7,233 nucleotides of DNA from Oribacterium sp. UBA4274 (GTDB lineage Bacteria; Bacillota; Clostridia; Lachnospirales; Lachnospiraceae), in assembly GCA_002396005.1 (NCBI GenBank), contig DGVW01000060.1, positions 1 to 7,233 of the forward strand. The letters are read 5' to 3'. A program made the translations under genes and the position numbers. Below the pieces are notes generated by a model. That model made no database searches. It was not told the DNA's origin and worked only from the letters and a program-made list of their open reading frames with translations. Shown here one piece after another: positions 1 to 5,128 of the stretch; within the stretch, counting starts at the first letter, position 1; each line of letters begins with the position of its first letter.

Positions 1-1
1 T

Positions 2-73
2 AGCGCTGTCGCCAAGTGGTAAGGCAACGGATTCTGATTCCGTCATTCCCAGGTTCGAATCCTGGTAGCGCTG
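2..73 (+). tRNA. tRNA-Gln (anticodon CUG), copy 1
   Basis: A full cloverleaf can be drawn. The acceptor stem is 2-8 with 66-72, seven pairs with the innermost a G-U. The D arm has GCC at 11-13 and GGC at 23-25. The anticodon stem is 27-31 with 39-43, and the loop TTCTGAT places anticodon CTG at 34-36, which reads CAG (Gln). The T arm is 49-53 with 61-65 and carries the standard TTCGAAT loop. The discriminator is G73. CCA is not encoded (CTC follows), so the 3' end must be added by tRNA nucleotidyltransferase. The first acceptor pair is A-U rather than the U-A usual in bacterial tRNA-Gln. Confidence 0.96.
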
Positions 74-88
74 CTCAAAACTTTATAT

Positions 89-160
89 AGCGCTGTCGCC
101 AAGTGGTAAGGCAACGGATTCTGATTCCGTCATTCCCAGGTTCGAATCCTGGTAGCGCTG
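89..160 (+). tRNA. tRNA-Gln (anticodon CUG), copy 2
   Basis: This is an exact duplicate of the first tRNA gene, 15 bases downstream of it, with anticodon CTG at 121-123 and the same A-U first acceptor pair. Identity also covers one base before and two bases after the gene. CCA is not encoded (CTA follows). A strong terminator starts eight bases after its end, so this is the last gene of a tRNA transcript that probably begins upstream of the window. Confidence 0.96.
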
Positions 161-167
161 CTACATT

Positions 168-196
168 AACCCGAGTTCGTTTGGACTCGGGTTTTT
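168..196 (+). terminator. Rho-independent terminator of the tRNA array
   Basis: The stem AACCCGAGTTC (168-178) pairs with GGACTCGGGTT (183-193), with one T-G wobble and a GTTT loop. It runs directly into a T-rich tract (192-196, then CTTT). It closes the tRNA transcript before the GntR control region. Confidence 0.9.
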
Positions 197-230
197 CTTT
201 TACATTTTTATGAAAAACAGTGATCCGATA

Positions 231-258
231 TTGCTTTATATCACCAGAGTAGTACAGT
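231..258 (+). promoter_or_regulatory. putative promoter of the GntR-ABC operon
   Basis: A -35-like TTGCTT (231-236) lies 16 bases before a -10-like TACAGT (253-258). Each is a partial match to the sigma-A consensus, so the call is tentative. The -10 falls inside the first of four 9-bp repeats, which would suit repression by a protein bound to them. Confidence 0.35.
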
Positions 259-285
259 TAATACAGATGATACAAATAGTACAGA
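250..285 (+). repeat. four tandem 9-bp repeats, probable GntR operator
   Basis: TAGTACAGT, TAATACAGA, TGATACAAA and TAGTACAGA follow each other without gaps. All four keep T at position 1 and the TACA core at positions 4-7, and the outer two share TAGTACAG. The array ends 15 bases before the repressor start codon and just before its ribosome site. YtrA-type regulators are usually encoded in the operon they control, so this is the natural candidate for an autoregulatory operator. That role is inferred. Confidence 0.6.
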
Positions 286-300
286 ACAAGAGGTAATAAC

Positions 301-660
301 ATGTTTCTGATAAATCTCCAAAGCAAAGAGCCAATATTTGAGCAGATACAGACTCAGATACTAAGCTTCATAGAAGCCGGCGTCCTAAGCCCGGGCGACA
401 AGCTCCCTTCTGTACGACAGCTTGCTACGGAAAACGGCATTAACCCAAACACCGTTGCCAAAGCATATTCTCTGCTGGAGCAGAAGGGCTACGTCTACAA
501 TCTTCCAAAGAAAGGGGTCTACGTGGCCGATATCACTGTTGAAAACTCAAAAATGCTTCAGATCACGGCCTTGATAAAACCGCTCAAAGAAAGCGGCATT
601 ACAAAAGACGATCTCATTACAGCCATAAACAAGATATATGAGGAGGATGCTAATGCTTAA
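301..660 (+). CDS. YtrA-type GntR family transcriptional regulator
   Basis: A 119-residue DNA-binding protein, most likely a repressor of its own operon. Residues about 8-75 form the GntR winged helix: PIFEQI near the start, the LPSVRQLA helix (35-42), the recognition helix around NPNTVAKAYSLLE (48-60), and the wing ending at GVYV (72-75). Only about 44 residues follow, forming a short helical tail (from about 88). This matches the YtrA subfamily, which lacks the large effector domain of other GntR proteins. The start at 301 has a good ribosome site (AAGAGG, 288-293, seven-base gap). The 3' end overlaps the ATPase gene by eight bases, so the two are translationally coupled. In known cases YtrA-type genes sit first in ABC transporter operons and respond to cell-envelope-active compounds; the inducer here is unknown. 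Confidence 0.93.
   Translation: MFLINLQSKEPIFEQIQTQILSFIEAGVLSPGDKLPSVRQLATENGINPNTVAKAYSLLEQKGYVYNLPKKGVYVADITVENSKMLQITALIKPLKESGITKDDLITAINKIYEEDANA
641..646 (+). promoter_or_regulatory. ribosome binding site setting the ATPase start at 653
   Basis: AGGAGG lies inside the last codons of the GntR gene and six bases before ATG 653. Upstream in-frame ATGs at 638 and 647 precede or directly abut this site, so they are poor starts. Confidence 0.8.
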
Positions 661-1534
661 GATAGAACATTTATCCAAAAATTTCGGGAAGAAAGAAGTT
701 CTGAAAGATCTGAACCTCACTGTAGCAAACAAGTCCATCGTGGGGCTGGTGGGCATAAACGGTGCCGGAAAGTCAACCCTGCTCCGTTCTATAGCAGGTG
801 TTTACGCTCCTGAGCAGGGCAGTATAACCCTTGATGGCAGAAGCACTTACACCGATATGTCAGCCAAAAAAGAAATAGCCTTTGTAAGCGATGACGCCTA
901 TTTCCCGATGGGCGCCACTATAAACAGCACAAAGCTTTACTATCAGTGTATGTATAACTTTGACGAAGCGGCATATCAGAAGTATCTCAATATGTTTAAG
1001 CTCGATCCAAAGGCCTCCATAGCCACATTTTCAAAAGGAATGAAGAGAAGAGTTTCCCTGATTTTTGCATTATCCATACATGCAAAACTTCTGCTTCTGG
1101 ATGAAGCCTACGACGGTCTTGAGCCTATCGCAAGACTCCATTTCAAAAACGCCCTGACAGACCTTTTGGAAGACGAGGATGTCTCCGTCATCATTTCCTC
1201 CCACAGCTTAAAGGAGCTTGAGGATATCTGCGACAGTTTCGCGATGCTGGAAAACGGAAATATCATGACTGGCGGAGACCTCTCCGAATCCAAGGAACAC
1301 ATAAACAAGTATCAGCTTGCCTTCAGGGACCCTCACACAAGAGAAGACTTCAGGGACTTCGACATCCTTCAGTACGAGAACGAGGGACAGGTCTACAAGC
1401 TTGTTATCCGCGGTGATTCAGATGACATCGAGGCAAGGCTCAGAGCCATGGACCCGATGCTCCTTAATATTCTTCCTGTAAACTTTGAAGAGCTTTTTAT
1501 TTATGAACTTGAATCAAGAGGTGAAAGAGTATGA
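653..1534 (+). CDS. ABC transporter ATP-binding protein (ABC-2/YtrB type)
   Basis: A 293-residue cytoplasmic ATPase that should power the permease encoded next to it. Visible motifs: Walker A GINGAGKST (34-42), signature FSKGM (126-130) in place of LSGGQ, Walker B LLLLDE (146-151), D-loop GLEP (155-158) and H-loop histidine H184 in SSHS. The Q-loop position reads FVSDD (77-81), so the usual glutamine is absent, as often happens in this ABC-2 group. Residues from about 215 form a C-terminal extension beyond the nucleotide-binding fold. The chosen start is ATG 653, which has AGGAGG at a six-base distance; a longer frame opens at 638 without a proper ribosome site. The gene overlaps GntR upstream by eight bases and the permease downstream by four (ATGA), so the three are one coupled operon. 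The substrate cannot be read from the sequence. Confidence 0.93.
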   Translation: MLKIEHLSKNFGKKEVLKDLNLTVANKSIVGLVGINGAGKSTLLRSIAGVYAPEQGSITLDGRSTYTDMSAKKEIAFVSDDAYFPMGATINSTKLYYQCMYNFDEAAYQKYLNMFKLDPKASIATFSKGMKRRVSLIFALSIHAKLLLLDEAYDGLEPIARLHFKNALTDLLEDEDVSVIISSHSLKELEDICDSFAMLENGNIMTGGDLSESKEHINKYQLAFRDPHTREDFRDFDILQYENEGQVYKLVIRGDSDDIEARLRAMDPMLLNILPVNFEELFIYELESRGERV

Positions 1535-3072
1535 ATAAAAACTACTTTAACTGGCTGATAAAAAGCCGCAAGATTTCCATATTGTTTTTCATTTTGATAT
1601 ATATCGCATTTCAGCTTATACCATTTTCAACCTTTGACAGCTACTCAGCCAAAGATACCTTTGTGACCAGCGCCAACATAGGCTGTTTCCTGTCAATGCT
1701 TATGACAGTGGCTTTGCCGGTTTTCCTGTTCTCCTACATTCACAGAAAGAGCAGTGCAGATATGTTCCTGTCAATGCCTGTGTCACGCAGGGAGCAGCTC
1801 ATCACAAACCTTGTATTTACGTGGCTAATGTCTTACGGCAGCTTCTTCATCGGAACGACACTTGTATGGGTTGCCAGAACGCTCAACGTTATCCCCGTAA
1901 GGATGTGGCTCAGCCTCCAGGTTTTTACAGCATTTGCACTTATAGTACTGATCCTTGTTCACTCAGCAGTTTACAATCTTGCAAATTCGATTTTTGACGG
2001 CATCGTAATGATCGGCGCCTACGCCTTACTGCCTGCAATAGCAGGTCTTTCGGTAACATCATTTCTTTACTCGATGATAGCCGGTAAAAATGTGCCTGAC
2101 GACAGTTTCGTAAATCAGCTTGGAACCTTTTTATCGCCTCTTGCCATGTCCTTTATAAATATAGGCGCCATACTTGAACCGGATTACAGCGATGCAACAT
2201 TTAATTACTACTACCTGATACCGATGATCATGTTTGCCATCATCGCAGCAGCTTTACTGAAACTTAACTTCATAAACAGAAAAGCAGAGAGAGCAGGACA
2301 GATTTCAGACAACCCGCTTTCATATCCTTTCATCATAAACATTTACCTCGTGCTCATACTCCTGGATCTGGCATGGACAGTGGTATCAGACGGGCCGGAA
2401 GATTTGTTGTTCTTTTATCTTCTTCTGTTCTTTATATATGTGATATCATCCTTTGTATACAAGAGGACACTTAAGATATCAGTCCGCCCTATAGCATTTT
2501 TTGTCTGTGCCTGCATACTTACCATAGGCTTTGCCCGGGTTGGCTGGATAACCGAAGGCTTCGGTCTCAGCAACCTCCCTTACAATCTTTTCTCAGAACC
2601 ATATCTCTATTACGAGTACCGGGCAGACGCAAAGATCGAGAATCTCGGCGAGGATACCGCCGCAAGGGATGATGCTAATGAAAACGCCGCCAAGGACTAT
2701 GCACAAGTCAACTTCACGCTGGAGATCCCTGCAGACAGAAAAGACGAGTACAAAAACATCATTGACTTGATGGAAGATTACAGACACAAGTCCAAGTCCA
2801 ATTTCTACACAAGAGACATCGGCGATGAAAGCTCAGTTTATTTTGAAGTATACAACAAAATGGATAAGGATACTTACAGATACGATAACTACTACAGTTA
2901 CTCAAGCACCAGCCCTCTGTCCGAAAAGGAGCTTTTGGAAATCAGCAAGTACTGCAGTATCAATGTTGACGTATATAACTATGGCAAGGACTCAGATGGT
3001 GATTATTATATTGATGACAGCAACGAAATGTCCCTCACAGAATTTATAGCCCGGAGAAGTTCGGCAAAATAA
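1531..3072 (+). CDS. ABC-2 type permease with C-terminal extra domain
   Basis: A 513-residue membrane partner of the ATPase. Hydrophobic segments lie at about 15-35, 48-70, 88-116, 123-150, 152-182, 226-247, 265-285, 290-310 and 319-340; a further one at 198-215 may be re-entrant. Positive loops at 71-89 (HRK, SRRE), 249-255 (NRKAER) and 311-319 (KRTLK) suit a cytoplasmic face. They imply a six-helix ABC-2 core plus three helices, with the final 173 residues outside the cell. That tail (341-513) is acidic and rich in tyrosine (about 20), and contains an EF-hand-like acidic loop near 487-499. The loop MFLSMPVSRREQ (78-89) resembles the coupling segment of related Firmicutes permeases. The start overlaps the ATPase stop (ATGA) and has AAGAGGTGA six bases upstream. 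Export of, or defence against, an envelope-active compound is plausible but unproven. Confidence 0.88.
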   Translation: MNKNYFNWLIKSRKISILFFILIYIAFQLIPFSTFDSYSAKDTFVTSANIGCFLSMLMTVALPVFLFSYIHRKSSADMFLSMPVSRREQLITNLVFTWLMSYGSFFIGTTLVWVARTLNVIPVRMWLSLQVFTAFALIVLILVHSAVYNLANSIFDGIVMIGAYALLPAIAGLSVTSFLYSMIAGKNVPDDSFVNQLGTFLSPLAMSFINIGAILEPDYSDATFNYYYLIPMIMFAIIAAALLKLNFINRKAERAGQISDNPLSYPFIINIYLVLILLDLAWTVVSDGPEDLLFFYLLLFFIYVISSFVYKRTLKISVRPIAFFVCACILTIGFARVGWITEGFGLSNLPYNLFSEPYLYYEYRADAKIENLGEDTAARDDANENAAKDYAQVNFTLEIPADRKDEYKNIIDLMEDYRHKSKSNFYTRDIGDESSVYFEVYNKMDKDTYRYDNYYSYSSTSPLSEKELLEISKYCSINVDVYNYGKDSDGDYYIDDSNEMSLTEFIARRSSAK

Positions 3073-3109
3073 TGCTTCGGCATGGATTACAATCACACCA
3101 CATCCAGCC

Positions 3110-3128
3110 GCAGCAAAGCTGCTTTATT
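3110..3128 (+). other. short hairpin between permease and small ORF
   Basis: GCAGC (3110-3114) and GCTGC (3118-3122) form a five-pair stem with an AAA loop, followed by TTTATT. It could be a weak terminator or attenuator separating the ABC operon from the small ORF. The stem is short and the T tract is broken, so the call is weak. Confidence 0.3.
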
Positions 3129-3148
3129 CCGGCAGAAAAGAGCTATAT

Positions 3149-3385
3149 ATGTACAGAGAAAACTATGAAAAACTGAAACTCGAAGTGCAGGAGCTTCTCA
3201 CAGATATGGAGTATCATCATCAGACAGACGATGATGATACCTTCCACAAGTGGTGGAGAGAAGAAGGTCGCGAAGCTCAGTATTACCGAAAAAGAGAGGA
3301 GCTTGACAGGCTATCTTTTCTGGCGCGTTCCGATTCCTCCCGTGACATCGCAGGAAAGGGTAAAATTTCTTACAAGAATCTTTAA
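3149..3385 (+). CDS. small hypothetical protein, 78 residues
   Basis: I do not recognise a family. The protein is highly charged and mostly helical by composition. Residues 1-22 resemble an amphipathic helix (EKLKLEVQELL), then come HH and four aspartates (27-30), FHKWW (32-36), and a second charged helix (37-58) ending in a basic tail. There is no signal peptide or membrane segment, so it should be cytoplasmic. ATG 3149 has a modest ribosome site (AAAGAG, 3137-3142, six-base gap). It lies 76 bases after the permease stop, with only a weak hairpin between, so it may ride on the ABC operon transcript. The directional context and ribosome site favour a real gene; the lack of a recognised family keeps confidence moderate. 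Confidence 0.6.
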   Translation: MYRENYEKLKLEVQELLTDMEYHHQTDDDDTFHKWWREEGREAQYYRKREELDRLSFLARSDSSRDIAGKGKISYKNL

Positions 3386-3416
3386 ATGACCGTATTATTG
3401 TTAATTTAAATATAAT
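3386..3416 (+). promoter_or_regulatory. possible promoter of the wall-associated protein gene
   Basis: A perfect TATAAT (3411-3416) sits in an A+T-rich stretch. The best -35 is ATGACC (3386-3391) at a long 19-base spacing; TTGTTA (3398-3403) is too close. The transcript would have a leader of about 95 bases. The rest of the 131-base gap shows no clear hairpin. Tentative. Confidence 0.3.
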
Positions 3417-3506
3417 TATGAAAATGTCAAATTATGTATTAAAATGAGAATCAGTAAAGACGATAAACGATACCTTTACTTTGTTTTCGAAAAATATACG
3501 TAGTAT

Positions 3507-3512
3507 GGAGGG
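3507..3512 (+). promoter_or_regulatory. ribosome binding site setting the start at 3517
   Basis: GGAGGG lies four bases before ATG 3517. That codon is followed at once by a typical signal peptide. The frame also runs back to a TTG at 3481, which would add 12 residues before the signal peptide and has no such site. Confidence 0.8.
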
Positions 3513-3516
3513 AAAA

Positions 3517-4317
3517 ATGAGATTACAGAAATTAACCGCTGCTTTTATGACAGCTGTACTTGTAACTTCTACACCGGTAGGTGCATATCTCGGTCAGATA
3601 TCTGCCTATGCAAAAGAGGATGAAGAAGATAAGGACTACAGCATTTCTGATGCCGCCTGGGAGGAAGAGACCGACGCAAACGGAAAAACACGTGTATATG
3701 CTACCTGGAGTGAGGCAGATACCAGTTCTACCGGCACAATTTCCATATCCGTTGACGGTAAAAAGCAATCTGTCGGCAGCATAACAGCTTCTACAACTTC
3801 CGGCAGAAAGGATTTAACATCCTACATAAAGAAGATAGGTAAAAAAGGAACCTATACTTTCAAGATCACAGCAGGAAAGAAAAACAAGGGTGATGATGAA
3901 AAATCCTATTCAGAGTCAGACGATCTTGAGATTGACAGCGATTACTTAAAGAACCTTGCAACAGGCAGCTCATCAAGTTCAAGTTCCAGCTCCAGCTCAA
4001 GTTCCAGCAAGGGTCCCGGCGCAGTAACTCCTGTACCGTCAGAAACCGCTGCTGCATCCCCTGCCAATGCTGCAACACCGGGACAGACAGCAACTGCAGA
4101 GCAGACACAGGCACAAGTACCCAAGACCTTATGGCAGGATTGGGGCTATGGATGGGTATATTTTGAAGATGGTCAGCTCGTTAAGGACAAATGGGTAGTA
4201 TCAAACGGCAAGTACTATCATATAAACGCAACCGGATTCATGGATGCCAATACAATCGTCACAGACTCTATGTACGGAACACACTATGTTGGTGCCGACG
4301 GTGCCCTTGTATATTGA
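3517..4317 (+). CDS. secreted protein with Ser-rich linker and cell-wall-binding-like C terminus
   Basis: A 266-residue exported protein. Residues 1-32 are a signal peptide (basic MRLQK, hydrophobic core, probable cleavage after AYA at 30-32). Residues about 40-140 look like one beta-rich domain (RVYATWSEAD, GTISISVDGK, GTYTFKITAG), perhaps Ig-like. A linker follows: 14 serines in a row (151-164), then a Pro/Ala/Thr/Gln stretch to about 203. The end (205-266) resembles choline/cell-wall-binding repeats: WGYGWVYFEDGQLVKDKW, then GKYYHINATGFM, then THYVGADGALVY. No LPXTG anchor or catalytic domain is visible, so it is probably held at the wall non-covalently. The serine run uses mixed AGY and TCN codons, so it is not a slippage-prone repeat. 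It appears to be a single-gene unit with its own promoter region. Exact role unknown. Confidence 0.8.
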   Translation: MRLQKLTAAFMTAVLVTSTPVGAYLGQISAYAKEDEEDKDYSISDAAWEEETDANGKTRVYATWSEADTSSTGTISISVDGKKQSVGSITASTTSGRKDLTSYIKKIGKKGTYTFKITAGKKNKGDDEKSYSESDDLEIDSDYLKNLATGSSSSSSSSSSSSSSKGPGAVTPVPSETAAASPANAATPGQTATAEQTQAQVPKTLWQDWGYGWVYFEDGQLVKDKWVVSNGKYYHINATGFMDANTIVTDSMYGTHYVGADGALVY

Positions 4318-4342
4318 TAAAAACCATTAGTATTTTTATCTT
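4314..4342 (+). promoter_or_regulatory. possible mscL promoter overlapping an AT-rich inverted repeat
   Basis: TTGATA (4314-4319) and TATCTT (4337-4342) are 17 bases apart, a fair sigma-A match, and begin on the stop codon of the upstream gene. The same bases form a perfect 8-bp inverted repeat, GATAAAAA (4316-4323) and TTTTTATC (4333-4340). That repeat could be an operator or a weak terminator for the wall protein gene; no T tract follows it. Confidence 0.35.
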
Positions 4343-4420
4343 AGGAAGAGTAAAATAAAGTTATTAAAAAAATATCGCTCCGTTCGCAATTTATGACTTG
4401 GAGCAGAAGGGAATCTTAAG

Positions 4421-4897
4421 ATGAAAGGGTTTTTAAAAGAGTTTAAAGAGTTTGCTGTAAAAGGTAACATGATCGACCTGGCAGTAGGTATGATCATCGG
4501 TTCTGCTTTCACCGGATTGGTAAAGAGCGTTGTTGATGATTTGTTCATGCCTGTTCTTTCCATTTTTACAGGAAAGCTTGATTTCAACAACATGTTCATC
4601 CCGCTTGCAGGGCAGGACACCAAGATTTATGCAACAGCAGTAGAGCAGGGTGCCGTATTTGGATATGGCAAATTCATCACCGAAGCTATATCATTCCTCA
4701 TCATGGCTTTTGTTGTATTCCTTTTCGTAAAGGCTATGAACAAGCTCCGCAAGGAGGAAGCTCCTGCACCTGAGCCTGTAACAACCAAGGAGTGCCCATA
4801 CTGCAAGTCTGCCATCAACATTGACGCAACAAGATGTCCTAACTGCACATCAAAGCTTGAAGGCTTCAAGATCGATCCTGCAGAGCTCAATGCCTGA
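4421..4897 (+). CDS. mscL: large-conductance mechanosensitive channel MscL with C-terminal zinc ribbon
   Basis: A 158-residue pressure-release channel of the cytoplasmic membrane that opens on sudden osmotic downshift and lets solutes escape. The N-terminal helix FLKEFKEFAVKGN (4-16) leads into TM1 with the pore-lining pattern IDLAVGMIIGSAFTGLVKSVV (18-38), then the DDLFMPVLS turn (39-47). The extracellular loop spans about 50-80 and TM2 about 85-105, ending with the basic cluster NKLRKEE (107-113). The usual MscL ends in a helix that forms a cytoplasmic bundle; here an AP/EP hinge (114-119) leads instead to a CPYC...CPNC zinc ribbon (Cys 125, 128, 139, 142). The ribosome site AGAAGGGA lies eight bases upstream. 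It appears to be transcribed alone. Confidence 0.97.
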   Translation: MKGFLKEFKEFAVKGNMIDLAVGMIIGSAFTGLVKSVVDDLFMPVLSIFTGKLDFNNMFIPLAGQDTKIYATAVEQGAVFGYGKFITEAISFLIMAFVVFLFVKAMNKLRKEEAPAPEPVTTKECPYCKSAINIDATRCPNCTSKLEGFKIDPAELNA

Positions 4898-4970
4898 GGA
4901 TGACTATGAGCTTCCACGGAATCATTATGCACAAAATGGACATTTATGCAAAAAAGTATTGCATTTATCC

Positions 4971-5000
4971 TTGATAGCGTTTATCATTAGCTGCAATATT
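4971..5000 (+). promoter_or_regulatory. possible promoter inside the mscL-thioesterase gap
   Basis: TTGATA (4971-4976) is 18 bases before AATATT (4995-5000), which is preceded by TGC, an extended -10 feature. A transcript from here would start near 5007 and end at the terminator at 5091-5128, giving an RNA of about 120 bases. Confidence 0.3.
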
Positions 5001-5006
5001 TTTGAA

Positions 5007-5128
5007 ATTCAATATTAATTGATGCAGTATCTGTTGGACAGGATAACAGATTGACGAGATTACGAAACACCTATAAACCAATACTATCAGGCAGGTTTTA
5101 CGGTAACGTATAACCTGCTTTTCTTTTT
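5007..5128 (+). ncRNA. candidate small RNA, or 3' UTR of mscL
   Basis: No ORF with a ribosome site occupies this stretch, yet it ends in a strong terminator. It holds a second hairpin, ATCTGTT (5029-5035) with AACAGAT (5045-5051), whose nine-base loop GGACAGGAT exposes two GGA triplets. Between the hairpins is a mostly unpaired A-rich segment (5052-5088). I recognise no known RNA family. The alternative is that the terminator simply ends the mscL transcript after a 3' UTR of nearly 200 bases. Confidence 0.28.
5091..5128 (+). terminator. strong Rho-independent terminator with GUAA tetraloop
   Basis: GCAGGTT (5091-5097) pairs with AACCTGC (5112-5118). After a single T-T mismatch, TACG (5099-5102) pairs with CGTA (5107-5110) around the stable GTAA loop. 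TTTTCTTTTT follows at once. It points along the + strand. Confidence 0.88.

Larger units (their letters stand above)
1..162 (+). repeat. 75-bp tandem duplication of the tRNA-Gln gene
   Basis: Positions 1-75 and 88-162 are identical. The repeat unit is the tRNA plus the flanking T and CT, and the 12 bases between the units are unique. Identity may extend left of the window edge. The simplest reading is a recent gene duplication or ongoing gene conversion that keeps both copies equal. Confidence 0.9.

Noticed and set aside
638..652. Longer N terminus of the ABC ATPase from ATG 638 or 647
   Set aside because: The AGGAGG site would then be inside or touching the start codon; ATG 653 has ideal spacing and the family-typical MLKIEHLSK start.
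3440..3456. Fur-box-like TGAGAATCA upstream of the secreted protein
   Set aside because: Only one partial half-site is present, with no symmetric partner; match too weak to claim metal regulation.
3481..3516. TTG start adding 12 residues to the secreted protein
   Set aside because: No ribosome site upstream, and it would place extra residues before a normal signal peptide that begins at 3517 behind GGAGGG.
3866..4124. Minus-strand ORFs across the serine linker, with alternating Leu/Glu runs
   Set aside because: The repeat-like protein is only the antisense reading of the serine codons; no start signals are present.
4377..4404. GCTCC/GGAGC hairpin before mscL
   Set aside because: Only five pairs with an 18-base loop; not convincing as a structured leader.
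4925..4964. TTATGCA direct repeats and ATGCAA/TTGCAT stem after mscL, considered as the mscL terminator
   Set aside because: The stem is weak and A+T-rich and no T tract follows, so it does not fit an intrinsic terminator.
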